Shown: positions 45,459 to 54,684, numbered from the stretch's first letter. The stretch: DNA of 64,000 bases from DASSKO01 sp035690425 (GCA_035690425.1 DASSKO010000109.1:12931-76930); one strand, 5' to 3'. Numbers and translations are program-made. The notes: generated by a model not told the origin, from the sequence alone.

Positions 45459-45514
45459 TGCCAGTCGCGATGCCAGTCGTGATCCAGTCTGACGCAGTCG
45501 TGACCCAGTCCTGA
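45449..45514. repeat. Degenerate tandem repeat at the acpP 3' end
   Basis: About six imperfect units of 10-12 bases with a CCAGTCGTGA-type consensus run from the last codons of acpP into the acpP-fabF gap. The unit itself contains TGA, so many copies add stop codons. It is too degenerate and unspaced to be a CRISPR. It probably arose by slippage. Confidence 0.65.
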
Positions 45515-45583
45515 CCGGGCGAGGGCTCGGCTCTCCGGCCAACTCCCGAGCAGACTCCTTCGTACACCGAGGTGACTAAGCAG

Positions 45584-46846
45584 ATGAGCAGCACACGCGT
45601 AGTCGTCACCGGGATGGGAGCCACCTCTCCTCTCGGCGGCGACGTGGCCACGACCTGGGACGCCATGCTCGCCGGGCGGTCCGGCGTCAACCCGCTGACC
45701 GAGGAGTGGGCGGCTGAGCTCCCCGCGCGCATCGCGGCCCAGATCGCCGTCGAGCCCACTGAAGTGCTCGAGCGGGTCAAGGCACGGCGGATGGACCGCT
45801 CCGGCCAGTTGGCGCTGGTGGCCGCCTTGGAGGCCTGGCGTGACTGCGGCCTCGCCGAGGAGTCTGCTGAGGTCGACCCCGAGCGGGTCGGTGTCGCGGT
45901 CGCGTCCGGGATCGGCGGCATCCAGACCCTGCTCGGCGCCTACGACCAGCTGACGCAGAAGGGTCCGCGCCGGGTCTCCCCGCTGGCGATCCCGATGTTG
46001 ATGCCCAATGGCCCCGCTGCAAGCGTGGGGCTTGCGATCAACGCCAAGGCGGGCGTGCACACGCCCGTCTCGGCGTGCGCCTCCGGCAACGAGTCCATCG
46101 CGCTCGGCGTCGACATGATCCGGCTCGGCCGTGCCGACGTCGCCGTCGTGGGCGGCACCGAGGCCGCCATCCACGCGCTGCCACTGGCCGCCTTCGGCCA
46201 GATGATGGCGTTGTCGAAGCGCAACGACGACCCGCAGCGGGCGTCTCGGCCCTGGGACCGCGATCGTGACGGTTTCGTGCTCGGCGAGGGGGCCGCGGTG
46301 CTGGTCATCGAGTCCGAGGAGCACGCCGCCCGCCGCGGCGCCCGGGTCTACGCCGAGGTTGCGGGCGCCGGCATCACCGCCGACAGCCATGACATCGCCC
46401 AGCCCGACCCCACCGGGCTTGCCGCCACCCGCGCGATGAAGATGGCCCTCGGCGAGGCGCAGATGCATCCCTCCGAGGTCGTCCACATCAACGCCCACGC
46501 GACGTCGACCCCGCAGGGCGACGTCGCTGAGGCGCTGGCGATCAAGCAGGCCCTCGGCGAGGAGGTCGCCCGCAGCGTCGTGCTCACCTCCACCAAGTCG
46601 ATGACCGGTCACCTGCTCGGCGCGGCCGGTGCGCTGGAGTCGATCGCCACCATCCTCGCGCTGCAACAGCGGGTGGTCCCGCCGACCATCAATCTGGACA
46701 ACGTGGACGAGGCCATCGACCTCGACATCGCCGTCGAGCCACGCAAGCTCGACGACGGGCCGCTCGGCGCGCTCAACAACTCGTTCGGCTTCGGCGGCCA
46801 CAACGTCGCCATCGCCTTCCGCTCGGCCCCTCAGTCGACACCGTAG
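45584..46846 (+). CDS. fabF: Beta-ketoacyl-ACP synthase II
   Basis: 420 residues. The catalytic Cys is in PVSACASGNES, and the two histidines are in INAHATSTPQGD and KSMTGHLLGAAGALE. It extends acyl-ACP chains. ATG at 45584 has GAGGTG upstream; a GTG at 45572 is an alternative. The gene is complete and lies 9 bases before accD. Confidence 0.94.
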   Translation: MSSTRVVVTGMGATSPLGGDVATTWDAMLAGRSGVNPLTEEWAAELPARIAAQIAVEPTEVLERVKARRMDRSGQLALVAALEAWRDCGLAEESAEVDPERVGVAVASGIGGIQTLLGAYDQLTQKGPRRVSPLAIPMLMPNGPAASVGLAINAKAGVHTPVSACASGNESIALGVDMIRLGRADVAVVGGTEAAIHALPLAAFGQMMALSKRNDDPQRASRPWDRDRDGFVLGEGAAVLVIESEEHAARRGARVYAEVAGAGITADSHDIAQPDPTGLAATRAMKMALGEAQMHPSEVVHINAHATSTPQGDVAEALAIKQALGEEVARSVVLTSTKSMTGHLLGAAGALESIATILALQQRVVPPTINLDNVDEAIDLDIAVEPRKLDDGPLGALNNSFGFGGHNVAIAFRSAPQSTP

Positions 46847-46855
46847 GAGACATTG

Positions 46856-48304
46856 ATGACCGTCAGCTCTGACACGGCGCCGGCAGCACCGGTGAAGAAG
46901 TCGAAGCTCGCCCGCGAGGACGACCCCCGCAACCCCAACAAGCGGCTCGCCGCATTGTTCGACGAGGGCAGTCTCGAGCTGATCAGCGACGACGACGGCT
47001 CCGGCATGCTGGCGGCGGTCGGCACGATCGAGGGCACGCAGACGGTGGCCTTCTGCTCCGACGCCACCGTGATGGGCGGGGCGATGGGCTACGAGGGCTG
47101 CAAGGTGGTGGTGCGGGCCTACGAGCGCGCGGTCGCCGACGACGCTCCCATCGTCGGGCTGTGGCACTCCGGCGGCGCCCGGCTGGCCGAGGGAGTGCTC
47201 TCGCTGCACGCGGTGGGTGAGATCTTCCACGCGATGACCACGGCGTCCGGCAAAATTCCGCAGATCTCGATCGTGCTCGGGCCCGCTGCGGGCGGTGCCG
47301 CCTACGGGCCGGCACTCACCGACATCGTGATCCTCGGCCCCGAGGGCCGCATCTTCGTCACCGGACCCGACGTGGTGCGCTCGGTCACCGGCTAGGACGT
47401 CGACATGCTCCGGCTCGGTGGACCTGAGCCGCACGGCCGCCGCTCCGGCGTCGTACACGTGCTCACCGAGAGCGAGCAGCAGGCGATCACCGAGGCTCGG
47501 CGGGTGACCAGCCTGCTCGGCAACCAGGGCGATCTCGACCCCGAGTCGGTCACCGATCGCAACCTCGAGGCGGTGCTGCCGGACAGCCCCAAGCGCGCGT
47601 ACGACGTGCACCCGCTGGTGGCGGAGGTGCTCGACCTCGACAGCATGCTCGAGCTGCACGGCCGGTGGGCGCCCAACATCTGCACCGCACTGGGGCGTTT
47701 CGGTGGCCGCACCGTCGGCGTGATCGCCAACAACCCGCTCCGGCTCGGCGGCTGCCTCGACTCGCTGTCGGCCGAGAAGGCGTCACGGTTCGTCCGCATG
47801 TGCGACGCGTTCGGCGTGCCGCTGATCGTGCTGGTGGACGTCCCTGGCTATCTGCCCGGTGTCGGCCAGGAGTGGGACGGCGTAGTGCGCCGCGGAGCGA
47901 AGCTGCTGCACGCGTTCTCGGAGACCACGGTGCCACGGGTGACGCTGGTGACGCGCAAGGCCTACGGCGGCGCCTACATCGCGATGAACTCCCGCTCTCT
48001 CGGCGCGACCAAGGTGTTCGCCTGGCCGGGTGCGGTGGTCGCGGTGATGGGCGCGGTGGCGGCGGTGCGGATCCTGCACCGGCGCAAGCTGGCGGAGGTC
48101 GAGGCCGAGGTGCGGCCCCGGGTGGAGGCAGAGCTGGCCGCCGAGCACGAGAAGATTGCCGGCGGTATCGACAAGGCCGTGGAGATCGGAGTCGTCGACG
48201 AGGTCGTCGACCCAGCGGTCACCCGCAGCCGGCTGGCGACCGAGATCGCCGCGGCGCTGGCCACCGGGCCGGTCCGCGGCGACCACGGCAATATCCCGCT
48301 GTAG
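46856..48304 (+). pseudogene. accD: Acyl-CoA carboxylase beta subunit interrupted by in-frame UAG
   Basis: Two open segments in the same frame (46856-47395 and 47405-48304) together form a full-length carboxyltransferase of about 482 residues. A single TAG at 47393-47395 follows VVRSVTG; relatives have a glutamate there (SVTGEDVDM), so GAG to TAG is a one-base change. The N-part has GGAMGYEGCKVVVRAYERA and GLWHSGGARLAEG; the C-part has FGVPLIVLVDVPGYLPG and TRKAYGGAYIAMNS. TAG is used as a normal stop by several genes here, so recoding is unlikely. Reinitiation at ATG 47405 is possible. The protein would make malonyl-CoA for the operon. Confidence 0.85.
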
Positions 48305-48340
48305 CGCGCGGACCAGGCTGACCAGCGCGGCTCGCTGCGG

Positions 48341-48847
48341 TCACACCACCTGGTGCAGCCAACGCACAGGTGCGCCGTCGCCGGCGTACCTGAACGGCTC
48401 GAGCTCCTCGTCCCAGGCCTTCCCCAGCAGCCGGTCGACCTCGAGCTCCATCGTGGTCTCGCCGAGAGACGACCTCACCAGCGCGGCCCTCAGCCGGTCC
48501 TCGGGAATCATGATGTCGCCGTGCATGCCGGTCACCGCGTGGAAGATGCCGAGGGCGGGTGTGTAGGAGAACCGGGCACCTTCACAGCCGGGGCTCGGCT
48601 CCTCGGTGACCTCGAAGCGCAGCTGCGCCCAGCCGCGCAGCGCGGAGGCGAGTCGTGCGCCGCTGCCGGCTTCGCCCAGCCAGGAGAACTCCGCACGGAA
48701 GCTGCCCGCAGCGGCTGGTTGCGGGATCCATGACATGTTCACGGGCATGCCAAAGACGCCACCGGCTGCCCACTCGACATGGGGACACAGCGCCGACGGC
48801 GCGGAGTGCACATAGAGCACACCCCTCGTTGCTGGACGGCTGCTCAC
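48341..48847 (-). CDS. DUF3145 family protein
   Basis: 168 residues of DUF3145, recognised by TRGVLYVHSAPSALCPHVEWA at the start and ARFSYTPALGIFHAVTGMHGD in the middle. The family is found next to the fatty acid synthesis operon in Actinobacteria, here convergent with accD, which hints at a link to acyl chain metabolism but no function is established. GTG at 48847 follows GGAGG. Confidence 0.82.
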   Translation of the reverse strand: MSSRPATRGVLYVHSAPSALCPHVEWAAGGVFGMPVNMSWIPQPAAAGSFRAEFSWLGEAGSGARLASALRGWAQLRFEVTEEPSPGCEGARFSYTPALGIFHAVTGMHGDIMIPEDRLRAALVRSSLGETTMELEVDRLLGKAWDEELEPFRYAGDGAPVRWLHQVV

Positions 48848-49076
48848 CGGAACCTCCTCTGGCTCGAGCTTCGCCTTCCCCAGCGGACTCGAAGCCTGTG
48901 CGGAGTGCTCAGGTGCATCGCCGCCGCCATTGTGCCTCATCGGGCACCGCTGCACCAGGCGTGACACCCGGACACGCCGAGAGCGCGGCGGCCCCGCCAT
49001 CACAGGGAGCGGGGCCTGTGCTGCAGCCTGGCACCATGGGGCCAGCGGAGTTGTTCGTCGAGCAGAGGAGACGTCC

Positions 49077-49694
49077 GTGGCCATCGACCGCGATCTGCGC
49101 CGCCAGATCACCGGCGCCATCGTGCTTGCGGCGTTGATCGCCGCGGTGGTCGGCGTCGTCGTGGCCCTCACCGCCACCGCGGCGTTGCGGACGGTCGGCA
49201 TCTCCGGCGGCGACGGGCCCGCGCCGTCGGTGGCACAGCCCGAGCCCGACGAGACACCGACCCCGGACACCGTGGAGAGTCCCTCCTCGACCCCGAGCCC
49301 CAGTACCGACCCCACACCGAGCACGAGCCCTGGGCCCAGCACGTCCCCGAGCCCCACGTCGGGTCCGCGCTCGGGTGCCGGAGGATCGCGGGAGCCGAAG
49401 CCGGACGCCGAATCCTCCCCCATTGAGTTGCACACCGGCGCGCTCGCCGCGGTCGCCATGGAGCAGGTGACCCTGCGCGGGCGGTACCCCGGCGGCAACG
49501 GCACCACGCTGCAGGTGCAACGGCTCGAGGGCGGCTCGTGGACGGCCTTCCCGACCACCGCGACCGTGGAAGGCGGCACGTTCCAGACTTATGTCGCTCT
49601 GGGTCGGCCCGGGCCCAACCGGTTGCGTGTGGTCGACCCTGCCACCGGCGAAACGTCCAACGTCGTCAGGATCAGAGTTTTCGGACGCGCTTGA
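49077..49694 (+). CDS. Membrane-anchored protein with Ser/Pro/Thr-rich linker
   Basis: 205 residues. A single membrane segment (AIVLAALIAAVVGVVVALTA, about residues 13-35) anchors the N-terminus. A linker of about 75 residues rich in Pro, Ser and Thr follows, then an outer domain of about 90 residues beginning near SSPIELHTGALAAVAMEQVT, with a beta-rich pattern like small Ig-like or carbohydrate-contact domains. GTG at 49077 follows AGAGGAG. It probably faces the outside. Function unknown. Confidence 0.7.
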   Translation: MAIDRDLRRQITGAIVLAALIAAVVGVVVALTATAALRTVGISGGDGPAPSVAQPEPDETPTPDTVESPSSTPSPSTDPTPSTSPGPSTSPSPTSGPRSGAGGSREPKPDAESSPIELHTGALAAVAMEQVTLRGRYPGGNGTTLQVQRLEGGSWTAFPTTATVEGGTFQTYVALGRPGPNRLRVVDPATGETSNVVRIRVFGRA

Positions 49695-49727
49695 CGTGCG
49701 TGCGACCGCTCACGCCATGCTTACGTC

Positions 49728-50486
49728 ATGAGCGAGCAGGCACCGTCGCGGTTGCAGCCTCTGACCGAGCAGTGGGAGCGGGCGCTGGCCGTGGTCGCCC
49801 ACCCCGACGACATGGAGTTCGGCGCGGCCGCTGCCGTGGCGCGCTGGACCACTCAGGGCAAGCACGTCGCCTACTGCATGGTGACTTCCGGCGAGGCCGG
49901 CATCGACGGCATGGATCCGGCTCGGTGCGCGCAGGTGCGGGAGGCGGAGCAGATCTCGTCTGCCGGCATCGTCGGCGTCGACGAGGTGGAGTTCCTGCGG
50001 TTGCCTGACGGTGTGGTCGAGTACGGCGTGGCGCTGCGCGCCGAGATCGCCCGAGTCGTACGCCGGCACCGGCCGGAGATCGTGATCACCAACAACTTCC
50101 GCGACACCTGGGACGGTGCGCGGATGCTCAACATGGCTGACCACATCGCGACCGGGCGCGCGACCCTCGACGCCGTACGCGACGCCGGCAACCGCTGGGT
50201 CTTTCGTCAGCAGGTCGAGGACGAGGGGCTCGAGCCGTGGGGCGGCGTCCGCCAGGTGTGGGCCGCAGGATCACCGTCGTCGCAGCACGGCGTCGACGTC
50301 ACCGACTCGTTCACGACGGGGGTGGAGTCGCTCACCGCACACGATGCCTACATCAACGGGCTGGGCTGGACCTTCGACGCCGAGGAGTTCCTGGAGGGCG
50401 TCTGCCGGGGCGCCGGTTCGCGAATGGGAGTGACCTACGGCGCGGCGTTCGAGGTCTTCCACCTAGCCTTCGGCGGGGATGAGTGA
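49728..50486 (+). CDS. PIG-L family deacetylase
   Basis: 252 residues. The zinc-binding motif AVVAHPDDMEFGA near residue 23 and the later NMADHIATG histidine define the PIG-L/LmbE family, which removes N-acetyl groups from sugar conjugates. MshB of mycothiol synthesis is one actinobacterial member, but other substrates are known and the best candidate is not clear from sequence. ATG at 49728. The end overlaps the next VOC gene by 8 bases. Confidence 0.85.
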   Translation: MSEQAPSRLQPLTEQWERALAVVAHPDDMEFGAAAAVARWTTQGKHVAYCMVTSGEAGIDGMDPARCAQVREAEQISSAGIVGVDEVEFLRLPDGVVEYGVALRAEIARVVRRHRPEIVITNNFRDTWDGARMLNMADHIATGRATLDAVRDAGNRWVFRQQVEDEGLEPWGGVRQVWAAGSPSSQHGVDVTDSFTTGVESLTAHDAYINGLGWTFDAEEFLEGVCRGAGSRMGVTYGAAFEVFHLAFGGDE

Positions 50487-50871
50487 GGCTCACGGCATGG
50501 GAATTCGCATCCAGTGCATGGCCGTCGACGCAGTCGACCCCGACGGGCTCGCCCGCTTCTGGGCTGGCGCGCTCGGCTGGCGCCGCACCTTCGCCGACGC
50601 GGACGAGGTCGTGCTCGAACCACCCGCCGGCAGCCCGGAGGACGGCATCTCGCCCGACCTGATCTTCTTGCGCGTGCTGGAGGCCAAGCGGGTCAAGAAC
50701 CGCTTGCACCTAGACCTGCGACCCGGGGACCAGCACGTCGAGGTGGAGCGCCTCCTCGGCCTCGGTGCACGGCAGGTGTCTGTGGGGCAGGGCAGCGAAG
50801 TGAGCTGGGTGGTTCTCGCCGACCCCGAGGGAAACGAGTTCTGCGTGCTGCGAGCGCTGCGGCCCGAGTAG
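50479..50871 (+). CDS. VOC family (glyoxalase-like) protein
   Basis: 130 residues. The first strand-helix unit (IQCMAVDAVDPDGLARFWAGAL) and the end (VVLADPEGNEFCVL) are typical of the VOC glyoxalase-like fold. ATG at 50479 overlaps the PIG-L gene; a second start at 50497 is possible. A histidine in LHLDLRPGD near residue 76 could bind metal. Likely co-transcribed with the deacetylase; substrate unknown. Confidence 0.78.
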   Translation: MSEAHGMGIRIQCMAVDAVDPDGLARFWAGALGWRRTFADADEVVLEPPAGSPEDGISPDLIFLRVLEAKRVKNRLHLDLRPGDQHVEVERLLGLGARQVSVGQGSEVSWVVLADPEGNEFCVLRALRPE

Positions 50872-50891
50872 GTCAGCGAGCACTCGCCAGC

Positions 50892-51809
50892 TCACGCATC
50901 CGCCCGCAGCCGGGCGGCCTGCTGCTCCACCGCCGCCAGCACCCGGCGTACGGCGGGATGGTCGCGCCCGCCACGGCGAGTCGCGGTCAGGATCCGGCGC
51001 GAGGGCGTTGGATCGCCGCGCAACGGAACGCGCACGGCGGGGTGCTGAGCAGGCAGCCGCGCCAGCCGCGGCACCAGGGCGACGCCGAGACCCTCGGCCA
51101 CGAGCGCGCACACCGCGCCCCAGTCGACGGCGTGATGTGCGATCGCTGGCGAGAAGCCGGCGGCCGAGCAGGCCACCTCCACGATCTGTTGCGAGGATCC
51201 CCCGACGGCGCCGAGCACCCACGGCTCGCGTGCTGCGGCGTCCAAGGACACGTTGCGCTCGTCGGCGAGCGGGTGCACCACGGGGACCAGCAGGTCCAGC
51301 GGATCGTCGAGCAGGGGCTGCACGTCGAAGGAGGCGTCGCTCGGCGGCGCATCGCCAGGCACCGCCTGCACGATGGCGGCGTCGGCCTCCTCGGCGAACA
51401 GCAGGTCGAAGCACTCGGCAGGCTCGGCCTCCTGGATCCGCACGGTCAGCTGGGGCTCGGCGCTGCCGACCTCCGCGACCGCTGGGGCGAGCAAGGCGGA
51501 TACCGCGGTGGCAAAACCGCAGACCTGCACGCTGTCGGCGGCCTGCTCCGCGTGGCCCCGGAGATCTGACTGTGCCTGCTCCCACCGCGCGTGGATCGCA
51601 TCGGCGTGGGTGAGCAGGGTGTGCGCGGCCGGAGTGAGCTCGACTCCCCGGCCGCGGGGACGCAGCAAGGCAACACCGAGGTCGTGGGAGAGCTGGCGCA
51701 CCTGTTGCGAGGCTGCAGATGGCGTCAGGTGCATGGCCTGCGCCGCGGCGGTGACCGACCCATGTCGCTGGATCGCCCGCAACACCTGGAGTCTGCGCAA
51801 ATCAATCAT
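50892..51809 (-). CDS. LysR-family transcriptional regulator
   Basis: 305 residues. The N-terminal helix-turn-helix (LRAIQRHGSVTAAAQAMHLTPSAASQQVRQL) is followed by the LysR substrate-binding domain with PLADERNVSLD and VAEGLGVALVPRL segments. It activates or represses on binding a small molecule. The divergent gene is the zinc-ribbon protein at 52012, not a clear enzyme target. ATG at 51809. A repeated AAGCAGATTC lies in its promoter region at about 51813 and 51932. Confidence 0.88.
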   Translation of the reverse strand: MIDLRRLQVLRAIQRHGSVTAAAQAMHLTPSAASQQVRQLSHDLGVALLRPRGRGVELTPAAHTLLTHADAIHARWEQAQSDLRGHAEQAADSVQVCGFATAVSALLAPAVAEVGSAEPQLTVRIQEAEPAECFDLLFAEEADAAIVQAVPGDAPPSDASFDVQPLLDDPLDLLVPVVHPLADERNVSLDAAAREPWVLGAVGGSSQQIVEVACSAAGFSPAIAHHAVDWGAVCALVAEGLGVALVPRLARLPAQHPAVRVPLRGDPTPSRRILTATRRGGRDHPAVRRVLAAVEQQAARLRADA

Positions 51810-52011
51810 TAAGCAGATTCTACAAGGACCCGTCGTGCACGGTAAACGATTCGTGCCTCAGTGTCCGCGACATCACACTCAAGTGCGCCTCATGCCGGTC
51901 GAACCAAGGGCGATGGTAACTGTAGAATGTAGAAGCAGATTCGCCCATGTCTCTTTAGGCTGGGCATCAAATACGCATCGTCGGCGCACTACCGGCGGGA
52001 GGGAGGTCACC

Positions 52012-52239
52012 GTGAAGGTTGGCGCAGGAAACGTGTCGGCGTGCCGCAGCTGCGGACGCACGGACACCGAGTTCGAGGTCGTCTCGGAGCATCGCACCGC
52101 CCGGGGCGCAGTGGGCTACGTGCGCTGCAGCTGCGGTGCCCTTCAGGTGCTGTCCCGTTCGCGGCTGGACAGCACCCAGCGGGTCGTCGTGGGCGCGCCA
52201 CACATCGCGTCGGCGGGTGCGGGCACCTCGGTCGCCTGA
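52012..52239 (+). CDS. Small zinc-ribbon protein
   Basis: 75 residues. Two cysteine pairs, ACRSCGRTD and RCSCGALQV, about 25 residues apart form a likely zinc ribbon. The rest is a short helix or tail. GTG at 52012 follows GGGAGGGAGG. Divergent from the LysR gene. No function is recognised; zinc ribbons of this type often bind nucleic acid or proteins. Confidence 0.6.
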   Translation: MKVGAGNVSACRSCGRTDTEFEVVSEHRTARGAVGYVRCSCGALQVLSRSRLDSTQRVVVGAPHIASAGAGTSVA

Positions 52240-52259
52240 AGACTCGTCGTATCGAAGGT

Positions 52260-52289
52260 CTGTCCAGCACCGGGATCGGGGCTGGACAG
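52260..52289. terminator. Bidirectional hairpin terminator
   Basis: 9-bp arms CTGTCCAGC and GCTGGACAG (52260-52268 and 52281-52289) with a 12-base loop lie between two convergent genes. It could end both transcripts. Confidence 0.65.
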
Positions 52290-52332
52290 CCCTCCTTGTT
52301 CGTGGACTGACGGTGGCGCAGCGGCAGCCCTG

Positions 52333-53604
52333 TTACGGCAGCGGCACAAACGCGATGTTGTCGCGGCGCTCGCCGGCGAAGCGAGCACCGTCGCTGCCGA
52401 CCCACAGGCCCTCGCTGGTGGGGAGCAGATCCTTACCGCCGACCGCCCGCGTCTTGCCGGGATTCCACGGTAGGGCCTTGCCCGTCGCCGGGTCGATCGC
52501 GCCGATGCCGCTCCGCGGCTGCGCTCCGGGTCCGGGCGCATCTCTGCCGTTCGGATTGTCGAGCCAGCGGAAGTGCCCTTGCACATAGACTGCTGCGCCG
52601 GTCGCAGCGATGGAGTGGAAGGTGTCGCCGCCACTGTAGTTGATCCAGGTCGGGCGATTCGGCGCCGCGATGCCGGTCTCGAACCTTGCCGCCGCGTCGC
52701 AGATGTCGCGACCGAGCCCACCGCTGAGGGGGACGTAGCCGGTGGAGTCCATGACGAAGTAGCTGCCGTCGGGCGAGAAGTCGACGTCGCGCAGGTAGGC
52801 CCGCGACTTCTGGGACCTGCAGTCGTTCTCCAGTGGCTGGTAGTGCCAGGGGTTCAGGGTCGCCGACGTCGCACCGAGGTTGAGCATGAAGGCACGCCAG
52901 CGCCTCTGCCCAGCAACCGTCGTGAAGTTTCCGATGGCAACCAGCCTGGTGCCCTGGGGGTTGACCGCGAACCGGTAGATGTCGGTGGCGCCCGCGGTGG
53001 ATGCCACCGACCCGCTGATCGGGACGTCGATGTAACCGGTGTCGTCGCCGGTTGCCGGGTTGAGGGCAAGCAGACGTTGTGGGAACTTTCCCCCCACGAG
53101 GAGCCGGCCGCCGCTCATCCGGATCTCCTGCACCGCGCCCCTGAGGCGAGCGTTGAACGACGTATCGAGTGCACCGGTGGTGGCGTCCAGCTTCGCCAGG
53201 CCACGCCGCGCCACGCCCCCGACGGTCTTGAAGTAGCCCCCGACGTAGAGAGAGTCTCCGGTAGCGAGCAGCGCGAAGACCTTCCCGTCGAGGTTGGGGG
53301 CGAACGAGGTCATCTTCCCAGTCGAGGCGTCGAAGCTCATGAGGTTGTTCCGCGTGTACGTCGCTCCCGCGCGCTCGACGCTGTGGAACCGGCCGCCCGC
53401 GTAGATCGTGCTGCCCAGTTGCGTCAAGGCGTCCACGCTGGTGTGCGCCACCACGTCGTCGTCGACAACGTTTGGCGTGTAGTTGACCGGGTCCGCGCTC
53501 ACCACCGTGGGTTGCTCGATCGACCCGAGGGCAGGTCCGGCGCCGACCAGCGAGCCGATGGCCAGGCCGCCCGACACCACGACGCTCAGCACGGAATTCT
53601 TCAT
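52333..53604 (-). CDS. Secreted beta-propeller-like repeat protein
   Basis: 423 residues with a Sec signal peptide (VLSVVVSGGLAIGSLVGAG, cleavage near ALG-SIEQ). The mature part is built of repeated units such as STIYAGGRFHSV, DSLYVGGYFKTVGGVAR and GRLLVGGKFPQ, each ending in GG-x-F, typical of delta-60-type or WD-like beta-propellers. No catalytic site is seen. It is probably extracellular and may bind a ligand or the wall. ATG at 53604 follows GGGGGAG. Confidence 0.75.
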   Translation of the reverse strand: MKNSVLSVVVSGGLAIGSLVGAGPALGSIEQPTVVSADPVNYTPNVVDDDVVAHTSVDALTQLGSTIYAGGRFHSVERAGATYTRNNLMSFDASTGKMTSFAPNLDGKVFALLATGDSLYVGGYFKTVGGVARRGLAKLDATTGALDTSFNARLRGAVQEIRMSGGRLLVGGKFPQRLLALNPATGDDTGYIDVPISGSVASTAGATDIYRFAVNPQGTRLVAIGNFTTVAGQRRWRAFMLNLGATSATLNPWHYQPLENDCRSQKSRAYLRDVDFSPDGSYFVMDSTGYVPLSGGLGRDICDAAARFETGIAAPNRPTWINYSGGDTFHSIAATGAAVYVQGHFRWLDNPNGRDAPGPGAQPRSGIGAIDPATGKALPWNPGKTRAVGGKDLLPTSEGLWVGSDGARFAGERRDNIAFVPLP

Positions 53605-54045
53605 TTGGTGACTCCCCCAGCCCGGAAGGAGCATGCCGCCGTCGCGGTACTCTCTTCGTCGCGAGACTAGACTCACCGGTCGGCTCCTGGATGGCATTTC
53701 GCGGATTTTGCTCGATGGTTGGCACAGCACCGGGGCGCGGGCACACGCTGAGGTTCCGGTATACAGCGCGGCGAGCAGAATCGTCGCCCAACGAAAGGCA
53801 TCGGATACAGAGCGCTGGGCACCGTACCTCCAGGCGCTCAGCTGAATCCGGATATTTTGAGGGCTCAGGTGCCGTACGTCTAGGCAAAGGCGTGCGGCAC
53901 CGCCGACAACTACCTGGCCCCGTGGCTGACGTACTCGCTCAAGGGGTCGCATGCGAGCCGCGCTGCGAGACTCCTACCGATCCCGTACCCGGACGCCGAA
54001 GACCATGCCCCGTCGGTAGGCTGCCTCCGCGACATGCAGCGCCTA
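53605..54045. other. 441-base gap before tRNA-CAT
   Basis: No complete gene is supported. From about 53884 to the tRNA, one rightward frame reads like a protein fragment (TADNYLAPWLTYSL, then ARLLPIPYPDAEDHAP) but has no start and runs into the tRNA. It may be the remnant of a deleted gene. The first part should hold the promoter of the secreted propeller protein. Confidence 0.35.
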
Positions 54046-54119
54046 GGGGCGGTAGCTCAGCCGGTTAGAGCAGGGGACTCATAATCCCTGGGTCGCGGGT
54101 TCGAGTCCCGCCCGCCCCA
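54046..54119 (+). tRNA. tRNA with anticodon CAT (elongator Met or Ile2)
   Basis: A full cloverleaf: acceptor GGGGCGG/CCGCCCC, D-arm GCTCAGCCGGTTAGAGC, anticodon loop CTCATAA, T-arm with GGTTCGAGTCC. The anticodon CAT could belong to elongator tRNA-Met or to tRNA-Ile2, whose C34 is modified to lysidine. The sequence around the anticodon does not settle this. It is not an initiator, as the first base pair is intact. Confidence 0.92.
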
Positions 54120-54317
54120 CAACGCTTACACCGGCCACACGGCATTCTCGCCCCTGTCGTCTGCCCACTGATCGGCCTTGGCCAGCCCGAGTCCGCAGGG
54201 AGTACGCACGCGGACAGCACCCTCGTCCAGACGGCCACCGCGTTGAGGTCGTCACGGCTCACGGCACACCGCGGACGCGCTGCATGACCTGTGCCGCGCC
54301 ACGGTGACCCGGACCGG

Positions 54318-54684
54318 TCACCCGACGGGCAGCCTGCGGATGCGGATGTTGTCGTTCGTGAGGACGACGATGGCGCCGGCGTTCAAGTCTTCGGCTATGT
54401 CCCCGAGGTTCCCGAGCAGCGTGGTCGCTTGATGCTCAGGTCACGCGATTGCCTTGACGAAAGAGCAGAAGACCCGGAAGGGCCAGGCCCCGGTGAGCGA
54501 GAAGCTCGCCGAAATCGGTGTCAGCAGACACAAGAACGCGCTCCTCCTCGCGAGCCACGGCCAGCACCACGTCGTCCATGCGCCCGGCCAGATCACGCTG
54601 AGAGACATGGACGACGTCGTGCCCGGCGGCGGCAAGCATTGAAGTAAGGCGCGTGCTGATGCACTCGTCGAGGAGGAACCTCAC
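54318..54684 (-). pseudogene. DUF5615 PIN-like toxin, frameshifted
   Basis: The ATG at 54684 starts MRFLLDECIS, then DVVHVSQRDL and VSADTDFGELLA, the PIN-like DUF5615 signature with catalytic aspartates. The frame ends early at 54436 after RQGNRVT (82 residues). Skipping one base there restores a continuation reading EHQATTLLGNLGDIAEDL, then AGAIVVL and RIRRLP, to a stop at 54318, which matches the missing end of the family. The gene is therefore disrupted by one indel (or read with one frameshift). It overlaps the DUF433 antitoxin gene at its start. Confidence 0.75.

Noticed and set aside
45449..45514. Possible CRISPR array
   Set aside because: Units are 10-12 bases, degenerate and adjacent, without spacers or cas genes; it is a simple tandem repeat. 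No CRISPR was seen anywhere in the window.
47393..47395. UAG decoded as pyrrolysine or a reassigned codon
   Set aside because: TAG ends several other genes here (for example 11588, 46846, 50871), and no pyl genes or suppressor tRNA are in the window.
45119..47659. An 846-residue open frame on the minus strand opposite fabF and accD
   Set aside because: It is antisense to clear fatty acid genes, rich in Arg, His, Gly and Val as expected for a shadow frame in high-G+C DNA, and has no recognisable domain.
53884..54045. Protein-like fragment just before tRNA-CAT
   Set aside because: No start codon or ribosome site, runs into the tRNA, and no family could be recognised, so it is only mentioned in the gap description.
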